Positions 27,260 to 36,784 are shown, numbered from the stretch's first letter. The stretch: DNA of 64,000 bases from Paraglaciecola chathamensis S18K6 (GCA_000314955.1 BAEM01000019.1:1-64000); one strand, 5' to 3'. Program-made: numbers and translations. Notes: generated by a model not told the origin, from the letters alone.

Positions 27260-28591
27260 ATGTCAGAGATGACCCCAAGAGAAATCGTCCACGAGTTGGA
27301 CCGCCACATTATTGGCCAAAAAAATGCTAAACGAGCCGTGTCAGTCGCTTTGCGTAATCGCTGGCGCCGTATGCAGTTGAGCGGAGACTTGCGTCAAGAA
27401 GTCACGCCAAAAAATATTTTGATGATTGGCCCAACTGGGGTCGGTAAAACCGAGATTGCCCGTCGTTTAGCGAAGCTCGCTAACGCCCCTTTTATCAAGG
27501 TTGAGGCCACTAAATTCACCGAAGTAGGTTACGTGGGTAAAGAAGTAGAGACCATTATTCGCGACCTAGCCGACATCGCAGTGAAAATGGCGAAAGAGCA
27601 AGAAACCAAAAAAGTGAAATACCGCGCCGAAGAAGCCGCTGAAGAGCGCATTTTAGACGTGCTATTGCCACCGGCTGAGAATCAGTGGGGCGAGAAAGAA
27701 AAGAACGAAGACAAGGGCACTCGCCAAACCTTCCGTAAAAAATTGCGTGAAGGCCAACTTGACGACAAAGAAATCGAAATCGATGTTGCTTTGCCACAAG
27801 TAGGCGTAGAAATTATGGCGCCTCCTGGTATGGAAGAAATGACCAACCAGCTGCAAGGCATGTTTCAAAACTTATCTGGCTCGCAGAAGAAAAAGAAAAA
27901 GCTGAAGATCAAAGAAGCCTTCAAACTATTGATTGAAGAAGAAGCCGCGCGTTTAGTGAATCAAGAAGACTTAAAAGCCAATGCGATTGAGTCACTTGAG
28001 CAAAACGGCATCGTGTTTATCGATGAAATCGACAAAATCTGTAAGCGCGAAGGCTCAAACAGTGGCGGTGACGTATCTCGTGAAGGTGTGCAACGTGACT
28101 TGCTTCCTTTAGTCGAAGGTTCTACGGTATCGACAAAACATGGCATGGTTAAAACTGACCATATTTTGTTTATTGCTTCAGGCGCGTTCCAAATGGCTAA
28201 GCCATCTGATTTGATCCCAGAGCTACAAGGTCGCTTACCTATCCGCGTAGAGTTAGAAGCCTTAACAGCTGAAGACTTTATTCGCATACTGACTGAGCCA
28301 AATGCCTCGTTAACTGAGCAATATATCGCCTTACTAAAAACCGAAGGCGTAGAAGTAGAGTTCACCCAGGACGGTATAGAGCGTATTGCTCAAGCGGCAT
28401 GGCAAGTGAATGAGCGCACTGAAAATATCGGTGCTCGCCGCCTGCATACAGTGATGGAACGTTTAATGGAGGAGATTTCATTTGATGCTTCTGAGAAAAA
28501 CGGTGAACAGCTCACCGTTGATGCGAAATACGTGAACGATCACTTAGAAATGCTGGTTGAAAACGAAGACTTAAGCCGCTTCATCTTATAA
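27260..28591 (+). CDS. hslU: ATP-dependent protease ATPase subunit HslU
   Basis: HslU (ClpY) is the AAA+ unfoldase that feeds substrates to HslV. The 443-residue protein has Walker [14 protein letters not shown] (about residues 57-68), the charged I-domain (about 110-240, rich in KEKK and EEAAEE), Walker [10 protein letters not shown] (about 251) and the conserved C-terminal [10 protein letters not shown] tail that inserts into HslV. It forms an operon with hslV and ends in a strong terminator. Confidence 0.97.
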   Translation: MSEMTPREIVHELDRHIIGQKNAKRAVSVALRNRWRRMQLSGDLRQEVTPKNILMIGPTGVGKTEIARRLAKLANAPFIKVEATKFTEVGYVGKEVETIIRDLADIAVKMAKEQETKKVKYRAEEAAEERILDVLLPPAENQWGEKEKNEDKGTRQTFRKKLREGQLDDKEIEIDVALPQVGVEIMAPPGMEEMTNQLQGMFQNLSGSQKKKKKLKIKEAFKLLIEEEAARLVNQEDLKANAIESLEQNGIVFIDEIDKICKREGSNSGGDVSREGVQRDLLPLVEGSTVSTKHGMVKTDHILFIASGAFQMAKPSDLIPELQGRLPIRVELEALTAEDFIRILTEPNASLTEQYIALLKTEGVEVEFTQDGIERIAQAAWQVNERTENIGARRLHTVMERLMEEISFDASEKNGEQLTVDAKYVNDHLEMLVENEDLSRFIL

Positions 28592-28618
28592 ATTCAAAAA
28601 CCTAACGATAGAAAGCCA

Positions 28619-28653
28619 AAAGGCGAGTTCAGTATACTGAACTCGCCTTTTTT
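28619..28653 (+). terminator. hslU terminator
   Basis: A 14-bp perfect stem (AAAGGCGAGTTCAG with its inverse) and a TATA loop are followed by six or more T. It lies between the convergent hslU and serine hydrolase genes and could serve both strands. Confidence 0.88.
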
Positions 28654-28665
28654 CTTGTAAGTATT

Positions 28666-29808
28666 CTAAGCTATTTCTCCGATACACGCATAGACTTGCT
28701 CAATCAAACTCTGACTACGCGCATCTCCGACCAAATCTGGACTCATTTGGCTGCAAATATAGCCAAAAGACAGCTTATTGACTGGATCATGGCAACCAAA
28801 CGAACCGCCCCAACCACTGTGCCCAAAGGTACTCGGCTCTTTGCCGTACGTATTGCCCAGCGCATTCACCACCAGTCCCATACCCCAATGAACAGGCAAA
28901 CCCAACAAGTCATCCGTTCGGGAGCTATTCACCTCTGTGGTTTTAGCCAGCGTATCAGCACTGAGCAATCCGTTTTCGGGGCGATATAGCTCGTACAAGT
29001 TCGCAATGGCTTTAGCCGTACCATGGCCATTAATGGCAGGCAGCTCAGCTTCACGGGCTTGAGGTGTTAACATAAAGTCAGCGCGCAGCAATGGGTTAGT
29101 CATACCAGCAAGGGCGTGAGCAGGCATGTTCTTCGGCATGTATGGTGCGCGGGTTGGTGGCAGTAAATCCGCTACTCTTTCATGTTGGTTTTCAGGCAAA
29201 CCAATTTGAAAATCAATATTTCTAGGCTGGCATATCTCTGTATTGAGGTACTCCCCTAATGTAACGCCAGCGGCGCGTCGAACAATTTCCCCCACTAAGA
29301 AACCAAAGGTCACCGCCTGATAACAGGTTCTGGTGCCTGGCGGAAAAAACGGCGCTTGAGCGGCAAGTTTCTGACAGCAGTCATCCCAATCTAGTAGCCC
29401 TTCCATGGCGATAGGTTCCTCAAATGCGTTAAGGCCGCTTTGGTGTGACAGCACCTGAGCAATGGTTATATCCTGCTTACCGTTCGCAGCGAATTCAGGC
29501 CAATGCTTAGCAACCTTATCGCTGTATTCTAGCAACCCACGCTCAACCAAATGAGCAACACAAAGAGCTGCAACCCCTTTGGTGGTTGAAAAAACGTTCA
29601 CTATTGTATTTTCTTGCCAGGCTTTTTCAGCTTCTGATTGGGAGTAAGTACCTGCGTAAATATCGACCACCAGCTTGCCTTGGTGAAACAAGGCAAATCC
29701 CGCGCCTTGTTCTGGCGTGGCACTTTGCGCATCAAAGTTCGACTTAAACGCTGCCACGAGAGGCTCAAATTCAGTATCCCAACTGCCCGCTACTTTAACT
29801 ATCGACAT
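28666..29808 (-). CDS. serine hydrolase of the beta-lactamase / family VIII esterase type
   Basis: The protein is 380 residues from the ATG at 29808, which follows a GGGAG ribosome site; the frame remains open to 29913 without a better start. The SxxK motif is STTK in VNVFSTTKGVAAL; HxG-like TFGHSGWGG lies near the C terminus. These place it in the class C beta-lactamase/penicillin-binding superfamily, closest in style to EstB-like esterases. No signal peptide is seen, so a cytoplasmic esterase is likelier than a true beta-lactamase. Substrate unknown. Confidence 0.82.
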   Translation of the reverse strand: MSIVKVAGSWDTEFEPLVAAFKSNFDAQSATPEQGAGFALFHQGKLVVDIYAGTYSQSEAEKAWQENTIVNVFSTTKGVAALCVAHLVERGLLEYSDKVAKHWPEFAANGKQDITIAQVLSHQSGLNAFEEPIAMEGLLDWDDCCQKLAAQAPFFPPGTRTCYQAVTFGFLVGEIVRRAAGVTLGEYLNTEICQPRNIDFQIGLPENQHERVADLLPPTRAPYMPKNMPAHALAGMTNPLLRADFMLTPQAREAELPAINGHGTAKAIANLYELYRPENGLLSADTLAKTTEVNSSRTDDLLGLPVHWGMGLVVNALGNTYGKEPSTFGHSGWGGSFGCHDPVNKLSFGYICSQMSPDLVGDARSQSLIEQVYACIGEIA

Positions 29809-30030
29809 AAATCGCTCCCACTGATTAGTTACTACAGATAGGTAATCACCTTGTGTATAACCTTTTTTAACACGGTTAAAAACACAAGTAACATCAGCTT
29901 TTTTTATGCTCACTTATTAGTCACAACGCCCCTCAATGCGAATCGCAGCTCATTTGTAGTGGTTAAACAATCCCCCACAGAATGACATAACACCCCCCCC
30001 CCTTATTTTTATCAAGCCACCCATGTTAAG

Positions 30031-30066
30031 AATTTTTATATGGACACCAATTTTTATATGGACACC
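30031..30066. repeat. two tandem 18-bp repeats (AATTTTTATATGGACACC)
   Basis: The unit is repeated perfectly at 30031-30048 and 30049-30066. The second unit overlaps the left end of the first 96-bp element, so this is probably an extra partial element end. Related CACCCATGTTAA appears at about 30018. Confidence 0.8.
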
Positions 30067-30156
30067 CATGTTAATAACATCCACTTCTAAAGCCATAAGT
30101 GCCTTTGAAATCAAAGCTTAACGCGCAACGGCTCACTTAGATTAATCATGGGTGTC
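30061..30156. repeat. 96-bp inverted-end repeat, copy 1
   Basis: The element begins GACACCCATG and ends with its exact inverse CATGGGTGTC. It is flanked by ATTTTTATATG on the left and TCGATAATTT on the right, and both flanks recur around copy 2. No coding potential was seen. It resembles a small non-autonomous, hairpin-forming element. Confidence 0.78.
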
Positions 30157-30195
30157 TCGATAATTTATCCTTCGTATCAAAAGGATTTTTATATG

Positions 30196-30291
30196 GACAC
30201 CCATGTTAATAACGTCCGCTCCTAAAGCCATAAGCGCCTTTAAAAACAAAGCGTAACGCGCAAAGGCACACGCAGATTAATCATGGGTGTC
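30196..30291. repeat. 96-bp inverted-end repeat, copy 2
   Basis: This copy lies 135 bp downstream of copy 1 in the same orientation, has the same length and ends, and differs at about 11 internal positions. All differences are substitutions, and the 10-bp ends are unchanged, which hints that the ends matter. Confidence 0.78.
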
Positions 30292-30321
30292 TCGATAATT
30301 TTTCTTTTTTATAGCGGGTAG

Positions 30322-30349
30322 AGGCCGGCGATTATGAAATCGTCGGCCT
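30322..30349. other. GC-rich hairpin after the C39 peptidase gene
   Basis: AGGCCGGCGATT pairs with AATCGTCGGCCT (one G-U) around ATGA. It lies 41 bp past the stop of the leftward C39 peptidase gene but lacks a U-run on that strand, so it is at best a weak terminator. Confidence 0.5.
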
Positions 30350-30390
30350 TTAATAAGCATGTATTTAGATTAGATTTGGAGTTTTGCGGA

Positions 30391-31401
30391 TTAGCGGATT
30401 AATGGACATTGTGTTGCCGCTTTATGACTGTTCTCGGTAGCATTGCGACTGAGTTCGGCAATTTGCTGCTTGGTATCAAGTAAATTGGCGTTTTGCGGCT
30501 CATAAGCCAATGCGCGGTTGATCAGTACGTTCGCTTGCGGATCGCAACCTAACGTCGCTAAGGCATAGGCGTAATTGTTTAGGTAAGGTAGGTTTTCATG
30601 GTCTTTTTTTTCAATGCTGCCTTGACGATATGGATAGCCTTTTTGATACCACAGCGCCGCCCGCTGGGGATCATTTTCTAAATAATCATTGGCCAGTAAA
30701 AAGTAATTTAGCCATTTATCCGGCCATTCGGTAATCGCCGTTTTTAGCGCTTCACGCCCTGCTTTTTTCTGGCCAGTACTTAGCAAATCTTGTGCAGCTT
30801 GAGTGTAATTAAGTGGGGTAAATTCATCGCCCATTTTATCTGGGGGCACGGCTGCTAGCAGCCAATATTCACCGCGAGCCCACGTGCGCTCGAATGTGGT
30901 GAAATTTAGCCGATGATTTTGCGTCTCACCAGTGTGTAAAATCATTTCCCGTGTATTTAGGTCATAGCCGATTACGAGTGCGTAATGCCACATAGGTATT
31001 AAGGCCACCGAAACATTTTGCAGCACCACCACAGGTACATCGTCACGGATCAAACCGAGCAATTGCTGTAAATCACCTTTTTGTGCATACGCCAGCATGC
31101 CTTGCTGCCGGCTAGCCGAAACCATTTCGAGCTGCAAACTGCCTTCAAGCTCAGGTACGAATAAACTAGGCGCTATCTGCTCTGGCGTGGTGTTAGCACC
31201 ATAATAATTGAATACTTCTGCTAAGGTGGTTGGCCCACAATAGAATGCTTGTTGAGGGTAGAAGGGAACATCTTTAATCAGGTGCTTGGTAGCAAAATCA
31301 TTTTGCTGAGCAAATAGTTGTTCGGTTTGTGGTGCGCTTTGACAGGCACACAATAAAAACAAAAGGCTGACGAGTACGCCAGCCTTAACATTATAAAACA
31401 T
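30391..31401 (-). CDS. PA2778-family C39-like cysteine peptidase lipoprotein with TPR
   Basis: The 336-residue protein has a lipoprotein signal (LLFLLCAC, lipidated Cys20), a C39-like peptidase domain with Cys55 in FYCGPTTLAEV and a His in MWHYALVIGYD (about residue 139), and a C-terminal region with tetratricopeptide-like repeats (about 195-320). It resembles the PA2778 family of Pseudomonas and lies 27 bp after a PA2779-like gene, the usual pairing. The function is not established; bacteriocin-type C39 peptidases cleave after double-glycine leaders, but no such substrate is visible here. Confidence 0.82.
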   Translation of the reverse strand: MFYNVKAGVLVSLLFLLCACQSAPQTEQLFAQQNDFATKHLIKDVPFYPQQAFYCGPTTLAEVFNYYGANTTPEQIAPSLFVPELEGSLQLEMVSASRQQGMLAYAQKGDLQQLLGLIRDDVPVVVLQNVSVALIPMWHYALVIGYDLNTREMILHTGETQNHRLNFTTFERTWARGEYWLLAAVPPDKMGDEFTPLNYTQAAQDLLSTGQKKAGREALKTAITEWPDKWLNYFLLANDYLENDPQRAALWYQKGYPYRQGSIEKKDHENLPYLNNYAYALATLGCDPQANVLINRALAYEPQNANLLDTKQQIAELSRNATENSHKAATQCPLIR

Positions 31402-31428
31402 ATCGTTATTTCTCGATCTTAACCGCTT

Positions 31429-31803
31429 CTAGCTGTTAATGGGACGAATGAAAGGATACACATCAGTTACACCTAGAAGGTCGAGTAAAGCAACAACAGC
31501 AAGCACAGTGACTATTGCGCCCACAATACCACCAGCGGGCATGTTGTTCATTTGCTCATTAAGCGCAGTCAATTCATTTTGCGTCATGTCATTGATACGC
31601 GACTTAGCATCCGCTGGGCTTACACCAAGCGCTTCTAATTGTGTTTGAACCTCACTGCTGTCCACCATAGTTAAAACTTGCTGCTTACTAAATTGATAAT
31701 GCGCCTGATTGAGTACCTCGTTTGAACTATAAACGCCCGCGGAGGCAGTCCCCATACCAAGGGTTAACAGTAGTGCACTAACAAGTGTGATTAGTTTGGT
31801 CAT
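31429..31803 (-). CDS. PA2779-family small membrane protein
   Basis: The 124-residue product starts at the ATG at 31803, which has AGAGAA upstream; the longer frame to 31872 is not needed. It has an N-terminal hydrophobic signal ending ASAG, a helical soluble segment with LEALGVSPADAKSRINDMTQNEL, and a C-terminal membrane helix (GGIVGAIVTVLAVVALLDLLGV). It matches the PA2779 family in layout and pairs with the C39-like lipoprotein gene downstream. No biochemical role is known to me. Confidence 0.75.
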   Translation of the reverse strand: MTKLITLVSALLLTLGMGTASAGVYSSNEVLNQAHYQFSKQQVLTMVDSSEVQTQLEALGVSPADAKSRINDMTQNELTALNEQMNNMPAGGIVGAIVTVLAVVALLDLLGVTDVYPFIRPINS

Positions 31804-32093
31804 AGTGTTCTCTTTATTGTTGATTAAGTATGTGAACAGCACATGCTTATGGTGAAACAGTGCGCCAAACAATAAGGCGGCACTGTTATTCTTTTCATAT
31901 TCTATTCACCGTACTACAAGTCTTATGCCAAGGTCTGTCACATGCATTTAAAACTCAATAATTTCAATACAATTCAAATAGTTAGAAAGAATCGACTGGT
32001 CAAATCAAGGTTAGGCACTGTCGCAAATAACCAACGAATTCAGTAAAGGCTGCCTAACTGTGTAATAAGTTCACAGCGAAACATATTTCTCTT
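31804..32093. other. upstream region of the PA2779-like gene
   Basis: This AT-rich stretch lies between the PA2779-like gene and the MITE-like element. No gene or clear regulatory site was recognised. Confidence 0.45.
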
Positions 32094-32358
32094 ATACCAT
32101 TCCACTTTAATAAGTGATCACTCAGCGAGAGTTTAAAAGGGCTTAAACAAGGCGCATGACTGAATGAATAGTTGTTCTCTTTCGAAGTCATGCAAAGCAG
32201 TGTAAGCCCTTTTAAAACTCGCCTGAAAGGAATGCCCCAGCAGCTTTTGCTCTGCGTTCTCACTATTCGAAAGGGAACAACCATTACTTCATAGCGACGC
32301 CTTAATCAAAAACCGCTGGACGCATTCTGAGGGGGCACTTATTAATGCGGATTGGTAT
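32094..32358 (-). mobile_element. MITE-like element, full copy 1 (265 bp)
   Basis: The element has about 24-bp terminal inverted repeats (ATACCATTCCAC... and ATACCAATCCGC..., three mismatches) and two large internal hairpins. It is about 96% identical to the inverted copy at 59361-59626. It carries no transposase. Its right end abuts the stop codon of the Rap1a-like gene at 32358. TA lies at both ends, as expected for a Tc1/IS630-type target, but this is an inference. Confidence 0.85.
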
Positions 32359-32876
32359 TACCTCTTTTCGCAGGGATAGGCCGACTGCACAGCTTGGTAA
32401 ATGACTTCTCCCAACGTTTGAGAACGTTCGAACGTGTCCGGTAAGAAGTTCACCACTGCCAACACCGCTTCTTGGTCAATTTCTGGATTAGGTAAGCAAA
32501 AATTAGCGAGATAGGTGTCGGAATCTGTCGATCGGCCATTACCAATACGTGTGCGCATTGCTCGCTGAGCAAACTCAGATAACTCTTTTTTATTTTCTAA
32601 GCCACGCATTATTTGTGAATCGGTCAGCACTGCACCGTATAAAAAACCGCGAATAAATTGATAACAACTGTCAACTCCCTGCTGAGCAGAGCCCGCATTT
32701 TCGCGCAGGGCTTGACAGCTTTGCCATACATTACTGGCGCTACTAATACCTCTTTGTTTTGAATCTGGGTTCGCAAAAGCTTGAGTACAAAACAGCGAAC
32801 TTCCAAATAATAGACTCAAGCCTACAAATACACTTTTGACTTTTTTTATACAGGTTACATTAAACATATTCCGCAT
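32358..32876 (-). CDS. Rap1a/Tai-like secreted protein
   Basis: The protein is 172 residues from the ATG at 32876, chosen for its AAGGGG ribosome site; longer starts overlap nhaA. A signal peptide (about residues 1-35, ending QAFA) is followed by a Cys-rich domain: WQSCQAL, CYQFIRGFLYGAV, FCLP, VVNFL, YPCEKR. This spacing resembles the Rap1a/Tai immunity family of type VI secretion. No effector is encoded nearby, so an immunity role is uncertain. It lies 52 bp after nhaA. The stop codon touches a MITE-like element. Confidence 0.65.
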   Translation of the reverse strand: MRNMFNVTCIKKVKSVFVGLSLLFGSSLFCTQAFANPDSKQRGISSASNVWQSCQALRENAGSAQQGVDSCYQFIRGFLYGAVLTDSQIMRGLENKKELSEFAQRAMRTRIGNGRSTDSDTYLANFCLPNPEIDQEAVLAVVNFLPDTFERSQTLGEVIYQAVQSAYPCEKR

Positions 32877-32928
32877 CGTATTCCCCTTATTGTTAGGTTT
32901 ATTCACGGCCTTAACGCATAAGTGAACA

Positions 32929-34146
32929 CTACATTGCTGCGTCAACCGTTGTTTGTTTATCTGCTTCAATTCTTTGTTTCGACTTTGCATTACTTCTGGC
33001 TAAAAGTATCGCACCTAAAACCGCTGAGACGAGCGAGCCAAGTAATACCCCTACTTTAACACTTGTTTGGTAAGCTAAACCTTGCTCTTCAAACGCTAAA
33101 CTTCCAATAAATAAACTCATTGTAAAACCAATACCGCACAGTAAACTCACGCCATACAACTGCACCCAGTTAGCACCTTGAGGCAAGTTCGCTAACCCAG
33201 CTTTAACCGTTAACCAGCACACACCGAATATACCTATCTGTTTACCCACAAAGAGGCCCGCTGCGATCCCCAAGGTAATTGGGTTTAATAAATCGGAAAA
33301 ACTTGCCCCAAATAATGAGACGCCCGCATTTGCGAAAGCAAAAATAGGCAGCACAACAAACCCTACCCAAGGATGCAGTTTATGCTCTAAATGGGGCAAC
33401 ATAGGGTGACCATCTTCATTTTTTAGTTTCAGCGGAATAAACCAGGCCAAAGCAAAGCCAGCTAACGTCGCATGCACGCCAGATTTGAGCACCGCGGCCC
33501 ACACCACAACACCAATAATGATATAGGCAGCTTGACGACGCACATTAAAACGATTTAACAGAAATAGGCCGACTAAGCCTACACATGCCACTACCAAAGA
33601 GGTGGTAGATAAGTCTTGAGAGTAGAACAAGGCAATAATGACAATCGCCCCTATATCATCAAATATCGCCACACTTAGTAAAAACAACTTCAAGCTTAGC
33701 GGTAAGAATTTACCAAAAATGGTGAACACCCCAACGGCGAAGGCAATATCTGTCGCAGACGGAATTGCCCAACCATTTACCGCAATAGGATCTTCAGCAT
33801 TAAACCATACGTAAATTAATGCAGGAAACACGATTCCGGCTATCGCGGCCACAGCAGGCAAGGTGACTTGGGAAACCGATGATAATTGCCCATCCAATAT
33901 TTCACGCTTAACCTCAAGGCCAACAAGAAAGAAAAATATTGCCATTAACCCATCGTTAACCCATAGCAGCAGTGGTTTAGCAATTTCGAAAGCACCAAAC
34001 CGAACACTCACAGGAATTTCTAACAGGCCATTGTAAAAGCCAAAAGCGGGGGAATTTGCAAGGATCATAGCTAGCGCAGCCGCAGCGACCAACAATACAC
34101 CGCCTGCTGCTTCATGCTGAATTAACTTTGACAAGTAAGTCTGCAC
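32929..34146 (-). CDS. nhaA: Na+/H+ antiporter NhaA
   Basis: NhaA exchanges two protons for one sodium ion across the inner membrane and confers salt and alkali tolerance. The 405-residue protein has about 12 helices. The Asp pair of the ion site is in SVAIFDDIGAIVIIAL, and the NDGLMAIFFFLVGLEVKREI and SGVHATLAGF segments are typical. It faces away from nhaR across a 122-bp gap and may be co-transcribed with the Rap1a-like gene downstream. Confidence 0.96.
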   Translation of the reverse strand: MQTYLSKLIQHEAAGGVLLVAAAALAMILANSPAFGFYNGLLEIPVSVRFGAFEIAKPLLLWVNDGLMAIFFFLVGLEVKREILDGQLSSVSQVTLPAVAAIAGIVFPALIYVWFNAEDPIAVNGWAIPSATDIAFAVGVFTIFGKFLPLSLKLFLLSVAIFDDIGAIVIIALFYSQDLSTTSLVVACVGLVGLFLLNRFNVRRQAAYIIIGVVVWAAVLKSGVHATLAGFALAWFIPLKLKNEDGHPMLPHLEHKLHPWVGFVVLPIFAFANAGVSLFGASFSDLLNPITLGIAAGLFVGKQIGIFGVCWLTVKAGLANLPQGANWVQLYGVSLLCGIGFTMSLFIGSLAFEEQGLAYQTSVKVGVLLGSLVSAVLGAILLARSNAKSKQRIEADKQTTVDAAM

Positions 34147-34229
34147 AGTTCAATCCTTCTAACAGGGAATTCTAGGTTTAATATACGCACCAGTTTCAAT
34201 TAGGTATAGTCGTTTTCATCTTCATTTCA

Positions 34230-34246
34230 ATCAGGAATTTCCTGAT
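34230..34246. promoter_or_regulatory. palindromic operator candidate before nhaR
   Basis: ATCAGGAATTTCCTGAT is a perfect 8+1+8 inverted repeat 22 bp before the nhaR start and about 85 bp before nhaA. LysR-type proteins bind such sites near their own promoter; NhaR itself is the natural candidate. Confidence 0.55.
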
Positions 34247-34268
34247 AAGAACCAAATGGATTACCGCC

Positions 34269-35156
34269 GTGCATCAATTAAATTATCAACACTTGTATTA
34301 CTTCTACGTTACGGCAACCGAAGGCAGCATTATCAAAGCAGCGGGGCTTTTACATCTCACGCCGCAAACAGTAAGTGAGCAAATTCGTACCCTCGAGGCA
34401 TACTTTGGTTTCGATCTGTTTGACAGAGTAGGTAAACGCTTGCAACTCAACAGCCAAGGTCAGTTAACCTATAAGTTTGCCAAGTCCATTTTTAATATGG
34501 GTAACGAACTACTGCTCTCGGTGAAAAATCAACAGCAAAACCAGCAGCAAGTCTTTTGTGTAGGCGTAACAGACGTACTGCCAAAAGTACTCGCATTTCA
34601 GATGTTTCAGCGCTGTTTAACCGCCCACCCTAATGTGCGTCTGGTGTGTAAAGAAGGTGATCTGAACAGCCTCACCGCCGAGCTGGCCTTAAATAAAGTA
34701 GATGCTATTTTGTCTGACAGGCCTTTACCCAGTAACAGCAATGTCAAAGCCTACAACCATTTGTTAGCCCGCAGTGGACTAAGCTTTTTTGTCGCCCAGA
34801 ATTTAGCAACTAACTTTGGCAACTTCCCTCATTGTTTAGATAATCAACCCTTTCTATTGCCAGGGGATAACTCAGCTCAGAAGCTTTCAATACTGGCCTG
34901 GTTTGCTAAACACAAAATCAATCCACAAATTGCGGCTGAGTTTGAAGACGGCGCGTTAATGAAACTCTTCGCACAACAAGGCTACGGAGTATTTTGTGCC
35001 CCGACCTCAGTAGAGCGCGATATAGAACAACAATACACAGTGAGTGTTATTGGGCGCACCCATTTACTTACCGAACGCTTGTACCTTATTTCCCCTGAAC
35101 GAAAAGTCACTAACCCATTATTGTTACCCTTATTGCTCAAAGGCAACGAGACATAA
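34269..35156 (+). CDS. nhaR: LysR-family activator NhaR
   Basis: NhaR activates nhaA in response to sodium in E. coli. The 295-residue protein has an N-terminal winged helix (LNYQHLYYFYVTATEGSIIKAAGLLHLTPQTVSEQIRTLE, residues 3-43) and a LysR co-inducer domain. The NYQHLYYFY start is characteristic of NhaR. The start codon is GTG at 34269. Divergence from nhaA supports the call. Confidence 0.9.
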   Translation: MHQLNYQHLYYFYVTATEGSIIKAAGLLHLTPQTVSEQIRTLEAYFGFDLFDRVGKRLQLNSQGQLTYKFAKSIFNMGNELLLSVKNQQQNQQQVFCVGVTDVLPKVLAFQMFQRCLTAHPNVRLVCKEGDLNSLTAELALNKVDAILSDRPLPSNSNVKAYNHLLARSGLSFFVAQNLATNFGNFPHCLDNQPFLLPGDNSAQKLSILAWFAKHKINPQIAAEFEDGALMKLFAQQGYGVFCAPTSVERDIEQQYTVSVIGRTHLLTERLYLISPERKVTNPLLLPLLLKGNET

Positions 35157-35356
35157 CCTAAGCCAATACCTACCCTACAATATTTACCTGTATATTTTTT
35201 TGTACAAAAGCTGGCGAGACAACGTAAACCTGCTATCACTGTAAATGAAGATATTTGATATGCAGGAGGCACCATCATGTACCTTGTTTACTCTCCGACT
35301 CCCCCATCGTATTTATTGACAAATATATGTTGCGTCCTTTGCTGGGAGAGTTTGTC

Positions 35357-36735
35357 ATGTTAGATGCTGTCAGCGCCAATTTACTTAATGTACGGAGTTT
35401 ACCCTCTACTTCCAGCACGGTTGTCGGCCAATTAACGCGAGGCATGGTGATAGTCACCACGCCTGTACAATACAATTGGGTGCAGTTTCGCTTTGGCAGT
35501 ACTTTTGGTTTTGTTTCAGGCAGTTACTTACAAAAAGTACACGATTTGTCACGCCTTACCGGTTCAGTAAACACTGATTTACTCAACATACGTCAAGCAC
35601 CAAGTACTAGTGCAAGGTATTAGCCACTGTCGCGCTTGGGGCATCCATTAAAACACTCGCCGTGGCAGGTGATTGGCTAGAAATAGAGTTTAATGGCCAT
35701 CAAGCTTACACCTTCGCCAAACACGTGGACTTGGTGTACGCCGACAACGGCTATTACGCTAACGTCACCGCCGCTGCACTAAACGTAAGAAGTGCTCCGA
35801 ATAAACACGCCAGCATTTTCGGGCAACTTGCTGCCAATAGCCTAGTTTGGGTTGAAGGTAAGCAGCAAAATTGGTGTCAAATACGTTTTAATGGGAACCG
35901 TGGGTACGCGGCCAGTGCCTATTTACAAGCGGCCCCTGAAATTAACGATACTCACCTATTAAAAGAGCAAGACCACCAAGACCCAAGAGACGAGTCGCTC
36001 ACTCACCACCTAGCTCCGTCGTCGAACCGCTTAGAACCGTCAGACCAGTTAACCCCAGACTTGATACTCACGGTCGCAGGAAGCAAAGAGCAGCGTGCCG
36101 TAGCCGCGACGTGGAATCGCTGGGGCCGTCTACTGACCACTTTGTGCGTAGAAAAGGACATTGATGTGGCCTGCGCCGTAGCCGTCTTGTGTGTAGAAAG
36201 CCGAGGAAAAGGGTTTGAACAAAATAACGCTGACCGGCTGATTATCCGCTTCGAAAACCATAAATTTTGGAGATACTGGGGAAAGCATCATCCCCAGCAA
36301 TATCGTCAGCACTTTTCCTACAATCCTAAAAAAGTCTGGACTGAACACCAGTGGCGCATGAGCCCCAGTGATCCTTGGCAAAGTTTTCACGGTGTTCAAG
36401 CGAAAGAATGGCAGGTATTCGAGTTTGCTCGTAGCTTAGACGAAGACGCCGCTATGTTGTCAATCAGCATGGGCGCCCCGCAAATCATGGGCTTTCATTA
36501 CGAACGAATTGGCTATCAGTCCGTAGTCGAAATGTTTGACGCGTTCTGCCAAGGCATACCCGCCCACATACACGGTTTATTTGAATTTTTTGATACAAAC
36601 ATGCATCAGCACCTGCGGGATCATTCATTCGAAAATTTCGCAGCTCTATATAACGGTAGCGGGCAAAAAGCGCTATATGGCCGCCTAATTAAAAACCACA
36701 ACGACGCCTTTGCCAAGCTGCATCCGAATGCTTAG
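35357..36735 (+). pseudogene. SH3-domain N-acetylmuramidase (phage-type endolysin), frameshifted
   Basis: Two adjacent frames belong to one gene. The first (from ATG 35357, RBS GGGAGAG) encodes SH3-like repeats with LLNVRSLPS and LLNIRQAP motifs and stops at 35623. The second resumes in another frame at about 35620 with LATVALGASIKTLAVAGDWLE, another SH3 repeat (LNVRSAPN), a linker, and a muramidase domain of the DUF3380 type (VLCVESRGKGF with the likely catalytic Glu; SMGAPQIMGF). One missing base near 35612-35622 explains the break. A sequencing error or a truncated but active second frame (ATG 35662) is possible. Confidence 0.75.
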
Positions 36736-36784
36736 CGAAACACCTAGTCACTCACTTTGTGCAAAAAATAAAAGGAACAAAAAC

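Larger units (their letters stand above)
29809..30390. other. 582-bp repeat-bearing intergenic region
   Basis: No gene is visible. From left to right it holds the upstream region of the serine hydrolase, a 10-bp poly-C run (29993-30002), two tandem 18-bp repeats (30031-30066), two copies of a 96-bp element with inverted ends (30061-30156 and 30196-30291) and a GC-rich hairpin (30322-30349) just past the C39 peptidase gene. Confidence 0.75.

Noticed and set aside
35255-35356. Longer start for the SH3/muramidase gene
   Set aside because: The upstream residues look non-coding, while ATG 35357 has a GGGAGAG ribosome site 6 bp upstream and directly starts the SH3 repeat.
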